This document shows positions 7,910-17,890 of a stretch of DNA of 64,000 nucleotides, piece by piece. The first letter of the stretch is position 1; the number at the start of each line of letters is the position of its first letter. The notes beneath the pieces are model-generated. The model made no database searches and was not told the DNA's origin. It worked only from the letters and a program-made list of their open reading frames with translations. The stretch lies in contig CALVDL010000007.1 in NCBI GenBank assembly GCA_944326305.1, positions 52,515 through 116,514 on the forward strand, read 5' to 3'. Made by a program: the position numbers and the translations under genes. Source of the stretch: an uncultured Bacteroidales bacterium (lineage in GTDB: Bacteria; Bacteroidota; Bacteroidia; Bacteroidales; UBA932).

Positions 7910-10117
7910 ATGGAAAACAAACACTTTAAACGGACATTGGTCACTTGTGCCCTTCCGTATGCCAACGGTCCGGTACATATCGGACACCTTGCGGGAGTGT
8001 ACGTCCCGGCTGACATTTATGTCAGGTATCTCAGGATGAGAGGGGATGATGTCCTGTTCATATGCGGCTCTGACGAGCACGGGGTCCCTATCACCATCAA
8101 GGCCAAGAAAGAGGGATGCACCCCGCAGGACGTGGTCGACAGATACCACTCCATCATAAAGAAGTCCTTCACCGGGCTGGGCATAAACTTCGACATATAT
8201 TCCAGGACTTCCTCAGAAGTCCATGCACAGACAGCCTCTGATTTCTTCCGCAGGCTGTATGACGAAGGCAAATTCATCGAGAAGGAGAGCGAGCAGTATT
8301 TTGATACAGAGGCAAATACCTTCCTTGCCGACCGCTACATCGTCGGGACCTGCCCGAAATGCGGCAACGAGGGCGCATACGGCGACCAGTGCGAGAAATG
8401 CGGCAGCACACTCAGCCCGGACGAGCTCCTGAACCCGCATTCCGCCCTGAGCGGAAGCACCCCGGTCAAGAAGAAGACCAGGCACTGGTATCTTCCTCTG
8501 GACCAGTACGAGCCGTGGCTCAAGGAATGGATCCTCGAAGGGCATAAGGAGTGGAGGACCAATGTCTACGGGCAGTGCAAGTCCTGGATCGACGGCGGAC
8601 TCCAGCCGAGAGCAGTGAGCCGTGACCTTGACTGGGGCGTCCCTGTGCCTGTCGATGGTGCTGAAGGCAAGGTGCTCTATGTATGGTTCGATGCCCCTAT
8701 CGGATACATATCCAACACCAAAGAGCTCCTTCCCCAGAGCTGGGAGAAATGGTGGAAATCGGAGGATACCAGGCTTGTGCATTTCATCGGGAAGGACAAT
8801 ATCGTCTTCCACTGCATTGTCTTCCCGTCCATGCTGAAGGCCTACGGGGACTTTATCCTCCCGGACAATGTCCCGGCAAACGAGTTCCTGAACCTGGAGG
8901 GGAACAAGATATCCACATCCAAGAACTGGGCGGTGTGGCTCAACGAGTATCTGGAGCAGTTCCCGGGACAGGAGGACGTGCTGCGTTATGTCCTCTGTGC
9001 CAATGCCCCGGAGACAAAGGACAATGACTTCACCTGGAAGGACTTCCAGGCCCGCAACAACAGCGAGCTTGTGGCGATTCTCGGGAATTTCGTGAACAGG
9101 GCAGTAGTCCTGACCCACAAGTATTTCGGAGGGAAGGTCCCTGCGGACCTCAAGCCGGAGCCTGTAGACAGGGAGACACTGGCCCAGATACCGGCGCTGA
9201 AGAAGGCCGTCGAGGAGAATATAGAGAACTGCAAGTTCCGCGAGGCCCTGAAGGAAGCCATGAACATAGCCCGCGCAGGCAACAAGTATCTCACTGACAC
9301 GGAGCCGTGGAAAGTCTCCAAGACCGACATGGACAGGACAGCCTCTATACTGAATGTCTCGCTGCAGATATGCGCCGACCTGGCGATAGTCTTCGAGCCG
9401 TTCCTGCCGTTCTCCGCACAGAAGCTGCGCAGGATCCTGAATGTAGGCCTTGATGCGGGGTATGACCACCGTGCCGGGGAGCCCGGGACCTGCGGCGAGA
9501 ATATCTACAGGCAGGGCGAATCCGCTGCCCTGCATACCGTGTCCTGCGGTGATGCAGCCAGGGATGCAGTCGCTGACGGGTCTGTCATCCTCTCATGGGA
9601 TGACCTCGGCTGCGGGTCCATCCTGCCTGCAGGCCATCAGCTCGGCGAGGCGGTCCTGCTGTTCAGCAAGATAGAGGACAGCGTGGTGGAGGCCCAGGTC
9701 AAGAGGCTGGAGGATACCAGGAAGGCCAATGAGGCCGCAGCTGCTGCTGCGGCTGCCGAGGAGGCTGCGCACAAGGTGGAACCGCAGAAGGCGGAGTGCA
9801 CTTTCGATGATTTCGGGAAAATGGATATCCGCACGGCAACGGTCCTGGAGGCGGAGCGTGTCCCGAAGACTGACAAGCTGCTGAAACTCACCATCGACAC
9901 CGGTATCGACACCCGTGTGATCGTCTCAGGTATCGCAGAGTTCTATACACCAGAGCAGATGGTCGGGAAACAGATATGCATCCTTGCCAACCTCGCTCCG
10001 CGGAAGATACGTGGCATCGAGTCCAAGGGAATGATCCTGATGGCCCGCCAGGGAGACGGGAAGATGCGTTTCGTCACACCTGAGGAGACCCTCGCGAACG
10101 GTGCCGAGATAGGGTAA
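7910..10117 (+). CDS. metG: Methionyl-tRNA synthetase
   Basis: 735 residues. It charges tRNA-Met in the cytoplasm. Visible: the class I HIGH motif in [11 protein letters not shown] near residue 23, a zinc knuckle of the form CPKCG...CEKCG near residue 147, and KISTSK at the KMSKS position. After the anticodon-binding domain comes an Ala-rich linker (about 605-625) and a C-terminal EMAP/Trbp111-type tRNA-binding domain (about 630-735; [30 protein letters not shown]). A full-length dimeric form is expected. Upstream are a REP-like element and a promoter shared in sequence with murA and cmk; murB follows after 36 bases. Confidence 0.97.
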   Translation: MENKHFKRTLVTCALPYANGPVHIGHLAGVYVPADIYVRYLRMRGDDVLFICGSDEHGVPITIKAKKEGCTPQDVVDRYHSIIKKSFTGLGINFDIYSRTSSEVHAQTASDFFRRLYDEGKFIEKESEQYFDTEANTFLADRYIVGTCPKCGNEGAYGDQCEKCGSTLSPDELLNPHSALSGSTPVKKKTRHWYLPLDQYEPWLKEWILEGHKEWRTNVYGQCKSWIDGGLQPRAVSRDLDWGVPVPVDGAEGKVLYVWFDAPIGYISNTKELLPQSWEKWWKSEDTRLVHFIGKDNIVFHCIVFPSMLKAYGDFILPDNVPANEFLNLEGNKISTSKNWAVWLNEYLEQFPGQEDVLRYVLCANAPETKDNDFTWKDFQARNNSELVAILGNFVNRAVVLTHKYFGGKVPADLKPEPVDRETLAQIPALKKAVEENIENCKFREALKEAMNIARAGNKYLTDTEPWKVSKTDMDRTASILNVSLQICADLAIVFEPFLPFSAQKLRRILNVGLDAGYDHRAGEPGTCGENIYRQGESAALHTVSCGDAARDAVADGSVILSWDDLGCGSILPAGHQLGEAVLLFSKIEDSVVEAQVKRLEDTRKANEAAAAAAAAEEAAHKVEPQKAECTFDDFGKMDIRTATVLEAERVPKTDKLLKLTIDTGIDTRVIVSGIAEFYTPEQMVGKQICILANLAPRKIRGIESKGMILMARQGDGKMRFVTPEETLANGAEIG

Positions 10118-10153
10118 TGATGCGGACAGGCATATAATTGAATGTAGAACGCA

Positions 10154-11263
10154 ATGAAGATAGAGTACGACAAGGATCTTGCGCGGATGAACACTTTCGG
10201 GATGAAGGTGTCGTGTGCATGCTACGTGGAATTCAGCTCGGAGGATGAGCTCTCGGACATATTCCGGAATATGGAGCGGTACGGCTTTCCGCAGCCTTTC
10301 CTGCATATAGGGGGCGGAAGCAACCTGCTGTTCACCCGCGATTTCCCCGGTACGGTCTTCCACAGCGCCATAAGATTCATCCGCCGTGTGGATGTACAGG
10401 GAGATTCAGGGCTGAAGGCTTCCTCCGGAGCCGCAGGCCGGCCTGAAAGCGTCCTTGTCGAGGCCGGTTCAGGTGTCCTCTGGGACGACTTCTGCGCATG
10501 GTGCGCCGGGGAGGGGTTCTGGGGACCGGAGAACCTTTCCGGCATCCCGGGGGAGGCCGGAGCCGCTGCAGTTCAGAATATAGGGGCATACGGAGTCGAA
10601 GTCAAGGACATAGTCAGGGAAGTCCGGTGCTTCGATGTCGTGACTGGAGTAATCCGGCCGCTGCATGTAAAGGACTGCCGTTACGGCTACCGGGACTCCA
10701 TTTTCAAGGACACGGCCAAAGGACGGTATGTCGTGACTTCCGTTGTGTTCGCCCTTTCGTCCGTGCCGCAGCCGCGTCTTGAATACGGGCATGTCCGCTC
10801 CGCCGTGGAGCAGGCCCTCTCATCTTCCGGGGCAGGTCCGGCGACATCATCGGGCCCGTCCCTTGTGCGGGATGTCATACTTGGCATAAGAGGTTCCAAA
10901 CTGCCGGATCCTGCAGTGGTCGGGAATGCGGGGAGTTTCTTCAAGAACCCTGTCGTCCCCAGGTCTTCATACGATATTGTGGAGAACTACGCAAAGAGCA
11001 GATACGGTGCGGACTATGAGGTCCCTCATTTTGATGCGGGCTCAGGCTTCATAAAGATTCCGGCAGCCTGGCTGATAGAGCAGTGCGGATGGAAAGGCTA
11101 CAGGGAAGGCAATGTCGGGGTCTATGAGAAGCAGCCTATCGTACTTGTGAATGTCACGGGCAAGGCCTCTCCCGATGAAGTCGTCGCCCTTGAGCACAAG
11201 ATTGTCATGTCCGTCCAGAACCTGTTCGGCATCACGCTCCACCCCGAAGTGGAGCACATCTGA
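10154..11263 (+). CDS. murB: UDP-N-acetylenolpyruvoylglucosamine reductase
   Basis: 369 residues. It reduces UDP-GlcNAc-enolpyruvate to UDP-MurNAc with NADPH and FAD, the second step of the peptidoglycan precursor pathway. Visible: NTFGMKV at the N-terminus, the FAD-binding HIGGGSNLLF, GIPGEAGAAAVQNIGAYG, the catalytic Ser in NAGSFFKNP, and the C-terminal LHPEVEHI with the conserved Glu. It stands directly before murA, which makes its substrate, although murA has its own promoter in the 93-base gap. Confidence 0.96.
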   Translation: MKIEYDKDLARMNTFGMKVSCACYVEFSSEDELSDIFRNMERYGFPQPFLHIGGGSNLLFTRDFPGTVFHSAIRFIRRVDVQGDSGLKASSGAAGRPESVLVEAGSGVLWDDFCAWCAGEGFWGPENLSGIPGEAGAAAVQNIGAYGVEVKDIVREVRCFDVVTGVIRPLHVKDCRYGYRDSIFKDTAKGRYVVTSVVFALSSVPQPRLEYGHVRSAVEQALSSSGAGPATSSGPSLVRDVILGIRGSKLPDPAVVGNAGSFFKNPVVPRSSYDIVENYAKSRYGADYEVPHFDAGSGFIKIPAAWLIEQCGWKGYREGNVGVYEKQPIVLVNVTGKASPDEVVALEHKIVMSVQNLFGITLHPEVEHI

Positions 11264-11315
11264 TACGGGCAAATATTGAGCGGAACTGATTGAAGGAGAA
11301 GTCTATAAAAGAATT

Positions 11316-11348
11316 TTTGAGAAAAATTTAAACAGTTTCTTAATACCG
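11316..11348 (+). promoter_or_regulatory. murA promoter, shared cassette copy 2
   Basis: TTTG (11316-11319), a 20-21 base spacer containing AAAAATTTAAACAGTTTC, and a -7-like TAATACCG (11341-11348). The flanks from TATAAAAG (11304) onward match the metG and cmk promoters. The murA ATG is 8 bases after the -7 element, so the leader would be very short or the true start site lies slightly upstream. Confidence 0.55.
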
Positions 11349-11356
11349 GTGAAAAT

Positions 11357-12670
11357 ATGAGTTCGTTTGTAATCGAAGGCGGTCACCAGCTCAGCGGGAC
11401 AATCCGTCCGCAGGGCGCCAAGAACGAGGCGCTTGAAGTGATCAGTGCCGTTCTCCTCACAGACGAGGAAGTGACCATTTCAAATGTCCCTGAAATCCTT
11501 GATGTCAGGAACCTCATCCTCATGCTCGAGGGGATGGGCGTGAAAGTCACCCGGCTGGAGAAAGGGAAATACACTTTCAAGGCCGACAATATCGACACAG
11601 CCTATATCGAGAGCGAGGACTTCGTCCGCAAATGTGCATCCCTCAGGGGCTCCGTGATGGTCATCGGTCCCCTGCTCACGCGTTTCGGGCAGGCATATTT
11701 CCCTAAGCCGGGAGGCGACAAGATAGGACGCCGCCGGGTGGATACCCATATTACCGGCCTGGTCAACCTGGGTGCAGTCCTTGAATACAGCCAGGAAATG
11801 AAGGCTTTCAAGCTCACGGCTCCCGGCGGGAATTCCCTGAAAGGCTGCTACATGCTTCTGGACGAGGCTTCTGTGACAGGTACTGCAAATATCGTCATGG
11901 CGGCGGTCCTGGCTGAAGGCCGGACAGTCATCTACAATGCGGCCTGCGAACCGTATATCCAGCAGCTGTGCCGCATGCTGACATCAATGGGGGCGCAGAT
12001 AGAAGGCATCGGCTCCAATCTCCTCACTGTTACCGGAGTAAGGCATCTACATGGCGCGGAGCACACCGTCTTGCCGGATATGATAGAGGTGGGCAGCTTC
12101 ATAGGCATGGCCGCACTGAACCGCAGTTCTATCACCATCAGGGATGTCTCGTACCGCAACCTGGGCATCATTCCCGAGTCCTTCCGCCGTCTGGGCATAA
12201 ACCTTGAGCAGCGCGGAGACGACATTTTTGTACCTGCCCAGGAGAGCTATGTGATAGAATCCTTCCTCGACGGCTCCATCATGACCATAGCCGACGCCCC
12301 GTGGCCGGGCCTGACGCCTGACCTCCTGAGCGTAATGCTGGTAGTCGCCACCCAGTGCAGAGGCAGCGTCCTGATACACCAGAAGATGTTCGAAAGCAGG
12401 CTGTTTTTCGTGGACCGCCTGATAGACATGGGGGCCCAGATCATACTGTGCGACCCTCACAGGGCGGTGGTCATAGGCCATGACCACAATTTCCGGCTCC
12501 GGCCAGGAAACATGGTCTCTCCTGATATCCGTGCCGGTATCGCCCTGCTTATCGCAGCCATGTCGGCCGCAGGTACGAGCGTCATAGGGAACATAGAGCA
12601 GATTGACCGTGGATATGAAGACATTGATTTGAGGCTCAACGCTTTGGGAGCCAGCATCACAAGGCAGTGA
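11357..12670 (+). CDS. murA: UDP-N-acetylglucosamine 1-carboxyvinyltransferase
   Basis: 437 residues, complete. It transfers enolpyruvate from PEP to UDP-GlcNAc, the first committed step of peptidoglycan synthesis. Visible: GAKNEALE with the substrate-binding Lys-Asn at residues 22-23, and the active-site loop KPGGDKIGRR. The position that is Cys115 in E. coli (PGGCTIG) is Asp121 here. Cys-to-Asp MurA enzymes are known in mycobacteria and chlamydiae to be active and fosfomycin-insensitive, and I recall Asp in Bacteroides MurA. It also has SVTGTANI and DIRAGIALLIA. A terminator hairpin follows inside the 3' end of the convergent sigma gene. Confidence 0.97.
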   Translation: MSSFVIEGGHQLSGTIRPQGAKNEALEVISAVLLTDEEVTISNVPEILDVRNLILMLEGMGVKVTRLEKGKYTFKADNIDTAYIESEDFVRKCASLRGSVMVIGPLLTRFGQAYFPKPGGDKIGRRRVDTHITGLVNLGAVLEYSQEMKAFKLTAPGGNSLKGCYMLLDEASVTGTANIVMAAVLAEGRTVIYNAACEPYIQQLCRMLTSMGAQIEGIGSNLLTVTGVRHLHGAEHTVLPDMIEVGSFIGMAALNRSSITIRDVSYRNLGIIPESFRRLGINLEQRGDDIFVPAQESYVIESFLDGSIMTIADAPWPGLTPDLLSVMLVVATQCRGSVLIHQKMFESRLFFVDRLIDMGAQIILCDPHRAVVIGHDHNFRLRPGNMVSPDIRAGIALLIAAMSAAGTSVIGNIEQIDRGYEDIDLRLNALGASITRQ

Positions 12671-12692
12671 ACCACATCCTGCCCGTCAGTTC

Positions 12693-13304
12693 CTATAATA
12701 TTTCCGTCACAGTATCGAAGGCAGCCCCGGGAATCCGGCTGCCTTTTTCGTATTCCTTTACGGGCAAGGCGAAGTCCGCGACCAGCACCGTTATCAGGAT
12801 GACCTTTTTCAGGTCGGAGAGAGCAAGGTACAGATGCCGCTCCACTGTCCGGACGGAGAGTCCCGTCCTTGCCGCTATGTCGGCATTGCTGAGACCTTCA
12901 GTGCGGCTCATGATGAATATTTTCCTCCTCTGTTCCGGCATGTTCTTGATGGTGAGCATGGTCAGAATTTCCACCTCTTTTGCATACAGCTGTCCGGATG
13001 TCTCGTCGTCTCCCGTCGCACTTTCCCCGGAGGATGATGACGAAGCATAGTAGTTCTGCTCCACTGTCTTGTGTTTCAGGTAGTTCAGCACATGGTTCCT
13101 CGTAAGGGCGTAGACATATCCTGAAATGCGTGCAGGCTCCATCTCCAGGATGAAAGGGTTTTTCAGGATCTTTACAAATACATCCTGGGCAATATCTTCA
13201 GCGTCATTTTCCGATTTCAGAAGCTGGCGGGCAAAAGCTTTGACCTTCGGGAACATTGTCCTGAATAATTTTTCGAATTTTTCTTGTGCTTCGTCCCTGG
13301 CCAT
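12693..13304 (-). CDS. ECF-type RNA polymerase sigma factor
   Basis: 203 residues. Region 2 is at about 10-80 (NDAEDIAQDVFVKIL, the core-binding helix) and region 4 at about 130-185 (MPEQRRKIFIMSRTEGLSNADIAARTGLSVRTVERHLYLAL, a helix-turn-helix). This is the Bacteroidetes FecI-like group that controls SusC/SusD loci. It is divergent from the FecR anti-sigma gene, whose start is 165 bases away; most such pairs are codirectional. The targets are probably the downstream STN-SusC operon and itself. Its 3' end carries the murA terminator hairpin, which encodes the last 20 or so residues. Confidence 0.93.
   Translation of the reverse strand: MARDEAQEKFEKLFRTMFPKVKAFARQLLKSENDAEDIAQDVFVKILKNPFILEMEPARISGYVYALTRNHVLNYLKHKTVEQNYYASSSSSGESATGDDETSGQLYAKEVEILTMLTIKNMPEQRRKIFIMSRTEGLSNADIAARTGLSVRTVERHLYLALSDLKKVILITVLVADFALPVKEYEKGSRIPGAAFDTVTEIL
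12718..12748 (+). terminator. murA terminator, inside the sigma gene 3' end
   Basis: Stem AAGGCAGCC/GGCTGCCTT (12718-12726 and 12737-12745) with a 10-base loop, followed by TTT. It lies 48 bases after the murA stop, within the C-terminal codons of the convergent ECF sigma gene. Confidence 0.7.
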
Positions 13305-13325
13305 AGTTAGTTATAGAATGATTCA

Positions 13326-13357
13326 CAAATATATGATTTTTTAATAATCATTAACAA
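13326..13357 (-). promoter_or_regulatory. Promoter of the ECF sigma gene
   Basis: On the minus strand: TTG (13357-13355), a 21-base spacer, and TATATTTG (13333-13326), a full match to the Bacteroidetes TAnnTTTG box. The sigma start codon at 13304 leaves a leader of about 15-20 bases. Confidence 0.7.
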
Positions 13358-13469
13358 GTTGACGCGTTGAAAAATAAATTTTCAAAAAAATCGTTTTCCG
13401 GTTGAGTAGTAAACGCTGTTCGGTTGTCTTATAGATGTCTTGACAGTAAAATTCAAGGGAAATTTTGTA

Positions 13470-14438
13470 ATGGATAAAAAGGACAATATATTTAAACGGA
13501 TACTGGATGCCTTTGCATCAGGGGAATACGACAGGGATACCGTGAACCGTGTCCATGCATGGCTTGCTGACGGCACGAACGGGGCGGAGAAGAAGGAGGC
13601 CATGCGCGACCTGTGGGACAGCCAGGAGCCTGTGATGGCCGGAGGGGACATCCGGCGTTCCCTTGAGAGTGTATACCGTAAGGCCGGACTGGGCAGGAAG
13701 AAGACAGTGCGGAGGTGGGCAGGATATGCGGCCGCTGCGGCACTTGCCGCCATTGCTGTGGTTTCTACATGGATATATGCAGGGAAGGAGTACGGCAATA
13801 TCGCGATGGTGGAGACGTATTCCGGAGCCGGAGAGCGGTGCGAGCTGGTGCTTCCTGACGGGACTGTGGTCTGTGCCAATTCCTCTACACTGCTGCTGTA
13901 TCCTGAACGGTTCGTGTCAGGGACCAGGACCGTGTATCTTGTGGGGGAGGCCGACTTCAAGGTGAAAAAAGACGAGAGGCATCCTTTTATTGTCAGGTCC
14001 GGGGATATGTCTGTCACGGCCCTCGGGACGGAGTTCAATGTTTCTGCCTATCCTGACAGCGAGAACATTGTGGCAACGCTCATCGAAGGGAAGGTTGAGG
14101 TCAGGTGCGGGGAGGACGGCAAGAGCTATATACTCGCCCCCGGAGAGCAGGTCTCTTACAGCAGGGGCACCGGGGCCAGTTTCCTCACAGACAATGTCTG
14201 CATAGACGACGTCACTGCATGGCAGCAGGGTATAATGGTATTTAAGGGGATGACACTGAAGGAGATAATCAATACAATCCAGCGCAGCTACAATGTCCGG
14301 ATACATGTCGACCCTTCATGCTTCTCGGAAGACAGGTTCAATTTCCGCTTCAAGGAGACGGCCGGACTGGATGAGGTCATGGATATCATAAGCACGGTGG
14401 CCGGGGATTTCAGCTATGACATAGAATACAGGCAATAA
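13470..14438 (+). CDS. FecR-family anti-sigma factor
   Basis: 322 residues from the ATG at 13470, preceded by AAGGGAAA; an upstream TTG would add ten residues but has no ribosome site. The N-terminal cytoplasmic part (about 1-75) would bind the sigma factor, and one transmembrane helix (AAAAALAAIAVVSTWIYA, about 80-100) follows. The FecR domain (VLPDGTVVCANSSTLLLYP, GEADFKVKKDERHPF, VTALGTEFNVSAYPD) and a C-terminal DUF4974-like domain (MTLKEIINTIQRSYNVRI) lie in the periplasm and would contact the STN domain of the SusC encoded next. This is the middle part of a trans-envelope signalling relay that senses ligand in the outer-membrane transporter. Confidence 0.92.
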   Translation: MDKKDNIFKRILDAFASGEYDRDTVNRVHAWLADGTNGAEKKEAMRDLWDSQEPVMAGGDIRRSLESVYRKAGLGRKKTVRRWAGYAAAAALAAIAVVSTWIYAGKEYGNIAMVETYSGAGERCELVLPDGTVVCANSSTLLLYPERFVSGTRTVYLVGEADFKVKKDERHPFIVRSGDMSVTALGTEFNVSAYPDSENIVATLIEGKVEVRCGEDGKSYILAPGEQVSYSRGTGASFLTDNVCIDDVTAWQQGIMVFKGMTLKEIINTIQRSYNVRIHVDPSCFSEDRFNFRFKETAGLDEVMDIISTVAGDFSYDIEYRQ

Positions 14439-14593
14439 AGCAGTTTGTTTCACATTTAAACATCATCACCATGACAAAAAGTACCCGGCAGGGGTTGCGG
14501 CCTTGCCGGATACGAAATCAGATTTCAGCACACTGTATAACGCAGTCGTTTTCTACTACCCTAATCAGTAACACTAAAATTTTTTGTAAAGAT

Positions 14594-17500
14594 ATGAATT
14601 TATATCTGTTTAAAACAGTTTTTGCTGTATTTTGCACTCTTGCCCTGTCGCAGACGGCACTTTTTTCCCAGGACAGGGAGAGGCTGAGCATAAAAGAAGA
14701 CAGGATAACACTGAAACAGGCCCTGGCAGATGTTGAGCGCCAGACCGGATTGTCAGTTGCATATAATGAGTCAAGGATAGGGGCCGACCAGGTGCTTTCC
14801 CTCGACCTCGACCGGGTCACCCTCGACCAGGCCATGTCCGCCATCCTTGAAGGTACGGGGTTCACCTGGAAAGTCCAGGGTGACTATCTTGTAATTTCGG
14901 AAGAGGCCGTCCCCGCCCAAAGGCTTGTAAAAGGCCGTGTGGTGGATGAGCAGGGCCTGCCTATGATAGGTGTCGGCATTTTGATAAAGGGAGTTCCGGG
15001 AGCCGGGACAGTGACAGATGCTGACGGATGCTATGAACTGCAGGCTGCTGCAGGCGATGTACTGGAAATCTCGTTTCTCGGTTACCAGACGCAGACAGTG
15101 CAGGTAGGCAGTGCGGAAAGGTATGATTTCAGCATGGTGCCCGACAGCCGTCTGCTCGATGAGGTCGTGGTAACCGCCCTCGGTATCAAGCGGTCCGAGA
15201 AGGCGCTTACCTATAATGTCCAGGAAGTCGGCGGGGAGGAGCTCCAGACAGTAAAGAGCACCAACTTCATGAATGCACTTGCAGGAAAGGCCGCAGGTGT
15301 CCAGATCAATTCCAGCGCATCAGGTCCCGGCGGGGCCGTTAAGGTGGTGATGCGCGGGGCAAAGTCCATTACGCAGAACAACAACGCCCTTTATGTCATA
15401 GACGGTGTGCCGATGTACAACCCTGTCACGACAGGAGGAGACGGGTCCATGGCCGTGCAGCCTGGCTCGGAAGCGGTGGCGGACATAAACCCGGATGATA
15501 TAGAGAGCATATCACTTCTTACCGGACCGTCCGCAGCAGCGCTTTACGGATATGAGGGTGCGAACGGTGTCGTCCTGATAACCACAAAGAAAGGTACTGC
15601 GGGGAAGACTTCCGTCACGTTCAGCAACAACACGACTTTCAGCGACCCGATGATGATGCCGCGTTTCCAGGACACATGGGCAAGCTCCAAGTCAGACCCC
15701 CTGAAATGGGGAAGGAAGAATACTGTGCCGTACGACCCGTCAGGCTTCTTCAATACAGGGAGCACTGTGACCAATACGCTTTCCCTGTCGACAGGCAATG
15801 AAAGGAACCAGGCATACGCATCCGTGGCTGCCACCAATGCCGACGGCATCCTCCCGAACAACTCCTACAACAGGTACAATTTCACTTTCCGCAATACCAC
15901 CAGTTTCCTGGATGACAAGTTCTTCCTCGATGTGACTGCAAACTATATCGTCCAGAATGACAGGAACATGGTGTCACAGGGACAGTACTACAACCCTCTT
16001 CCGGCGCTTTACCTGTTCCCTCGCGGGGAGAATTTCGAGGACGTATCCGTATATGAGAGATATGATGAGGCGAAGGAGACCAATGTGCAGTACTGGCCGT
16101 ATGCAAGTTCCGTGGGCATGGATTCCCAGAACCCGTACTGGACGATGTACCGCATGAACAGGGAGAACAAGAAGCACAGGTACAAAATCGCTGCAAGCCT
16201 CCAGTACAAAATCACTCCGTGGCTGGACATCCAGGGCCGTGCGAGCATCGACAATTCGGAGAACATCTTCACCCAGAAGAACTACGCGAGCACCATCACT
16301 TTCGCAGGAGCCAAGGGGCGCTACCGCGAGGAGACCCGTATGGACCGCCAGACCTATGCCGATGTAATCGCGAACTTCAACAAGTCTTTCGGGGACTTCA
16401 CCGTGATGGCCAATGTCGGAGGCTCTATCAAAGACACCAGGATGGAGCTGTCTTCGACAGAAGGGGACCTCTACCATGTTACTAACTTCTTTACCGTGGA
16501 GAACACAGTGGGCAGCGGATACTACAAGGTCAACAGGGACGGTCTGAAACGCCAGACCCAGTCGGTGTTCGCAAGTGCGGAGGTCAGCTGGAGGAACTTC
16601 CTGTTCCTCAATGCTACGGTACGCAGCGACTGGGATTCGGCCCTTGCATTCTCGTCATTCGGCGGCCGGCCGTTCACATATCCTTCGGCAGGTATTTCCG
16701 GGCTCATCCATGAGATGGTTGACATGCCTTCCTGGTTCACGTTCCTCAAGGCACGCTTCTCGTACACGTCAGTGGGAAATTCGTATGACCCGTACATGAC
16801 ACGGCTGAGGTATGTCTACGACTCGCAGAACCAGCAGTATGCATCCCAGGAGATATATCCGAACTATGACCTCAAGCCTGAGAAGACCAGGTCCTATGAG
16901 GCAGGGTTGAACCTCAAGTTCATAGACAATACCCTCAGCGTCGATTTCACATATTACCATTCCAATACGTTCAACCAGACGTTCGAGGCCCCTCTTTCTG
17001 CAGGCTCGGGATATGACGCCGTATATGTACAGGCGGGCAATATCCAGAACTCCGGTATAGAGGCTGCCATCGGGTATGACAACAGCTGGGGCGGCTTCGG
17101 GTGGTCTTCCACTCTCACGCTTTCCCACAACCGCAACAGGATAATCAACCTTGCCGACGGCATCACCAATCCTGTCACGGGAGACCCTATATCCATGCCT
17201 TATGTGGACAAGGGATATCTCGGAAGCACAAATGCACCGCTGGTGCGTCTGGTGAAGGGCGGCAGCATGGGCGACCTCTACATCCACAGGGACTGGGACC
17301 GTGACGAAAACGGATACATCAGGATCAAGGACGGTCTCCCTGTCATGACGGACACCGAATACAGGAAGGCGGGCAGCCTCCTTCCGGATGCGAACCTCGG
17401 ATGGCGCAACTCCTTCTCATGGAAAGGCCTTCGCCTGAATGTCCTCCTTACGGCAAGGATCGGCGGCAACGTGGTCTCGAACACCCAGGCCTATATGGAT

Positions 17501-17878
17501 TATTACGGAGTTTCGGAGTACAGCGCAAAGCTGCGTGAGGCAGGAGGCATAAATATCAGCGGCACCAATGTGTCGGCATATGATTTCCTGCATATAATCG
17601 GAGAATCCGGCGGTGTGGCTGACTATTATATGTACGACGCCACAAATGTCCGCCTGCAGGAGCTGAGCATCGAATACACTATCGACCGCAAGCTGCTGAA
17701 GAATGTCTGCGACATCACGCTCGGTTTTGTGGCGAACAATATCTGCATGATCTATTGCAGGGCGCCGTTCGACCCGGAGCTCGTACCTTCCGCCTCCAGC
17801 ACCTTCTACACCGGTGTCGACCTGTTCATGACCCCGAGCCTGAGGAACCTCGGCTTCAATGTAAAAGTCAATTTCTAA
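14594..17878 (+). CDS. SusC-like TonB-dependent transporter with STN signalling domain
   Basis: 1094 residues from the ATG at 14594, which gives a normal signal peptide (MNLYLFKTVFAVFC...). An in-frame ATG at 14471 would add 41 unlikely residues. Domain order: STN (about 30-100, RITLKQALADVERQTG), carboxypeptidase-like CarboxypepD_reg (about 115-195, GRVVDEQGLPMIGVGI), plug (ALYVIDGVPMYNP, GANGVVLITTKKG) and a 22-strand barrel ending in Phe (KVNF). It would import ligand, probably oligosaccharide, across the outer membrane with TonB energy while signalling to FecR. The 155-bp gap before it contains a small CCGGCA/TGCCGG hairpin (about 14487-14511). Confidence 0.95.
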   Translation: MNLYLFKTVFAVFCTLALSQTALFSQDRERLSIKEDRITLKQALADVERQTGLSVAYNESRIGADQVLSLDLDRVTLDQAMSAILEGTGFTWKVQGDYLVISEEAVPAQRLVKGRVVDEQGLPMIGVGILIKGVPGAGTVTDADGCYELQAAAGDVLEISFLGYQTQTVQVGSAERYDFSMVPDSRLLDEVVVTALGIKRSEKALTYNVQEVGGEELQTVKSTNFMNALAGKAAGVQINSSASGPGGAVKVVMRGAKSITQNNNALYVIDGVPMYNPVTTGGDGSMAVQPGSEAVADINPDDIESISLLTGPSAAALYGYEGANGVVLITTKKGTAGKTSVTFSNNTTFSDPMMMPRFQDTWASSKSDPLKWGRKNTVPYDPSGFFNTGSTVTNTLSLSTGNERNQAYASVAATNADGILPNNSYNRYNFTFRNTTSFLDDKFFLDVTANYIVQNDRNMVSQGQYYNPLPALYLFPRGENFEDVSVYERYDEAKETNVQYWPYASSVGMDSQNPYWTMYRMNRENKKHRYKIAASLQYKITPWLDIQGRASIDNSENIFTQKNYASTITFAGAKGRYREETRMDRQTYADVIANFNKSFGDFTVMANVGGSIKDTRMELSSTEGDLYHVTNFFTVENTVGSGYYKVNRDGLKRQTQSVFASAEVSWRNFLFLNATVRSDWDSALAFSSFGGRPFTYPSAGISGLIHEMVDMPSWFTFLKARFSYTSVGNSYDPYMTRLRYVYDSQNQQYASQEIYPNYDLKPEKTRSYEAGLNLKFIDNTLSVDFTYYHSNTFNQTFEAPLSAGSGYDAVYVQAGNIQNSGIEAAIGYDNSWGGFGWSSTLTLSHNRNRIINLADGITNPVTGDPISMPYVDKGYLGSTNAPLVRLVKGGSMGDLYIHRDWDRDENGYIRIKDGLPVMTDTEYRKAGSLLPDANLGWRNSFSWKGLRLNVLLTARIGGNVVSNTQAYMDYYGVSEYSAKLREAGGINISGTNVSAYDFLHIIGESGGVADYYMYDATNVRLQELSIEYTIDRKLLKNVCDITLGFVANNICMIYCRAPFDPELVPSASSTFYTGVDLFMTPSLRNLGFNVKVNF

Positions 17879-17890
17879 ATCCTGAATGAT

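Noticed and set aside
8213..9535. 440-codon open frame antisense to metG
   Set aside because: Shadow of the metG coding strand; no signal peptide, domain or ribosome site.
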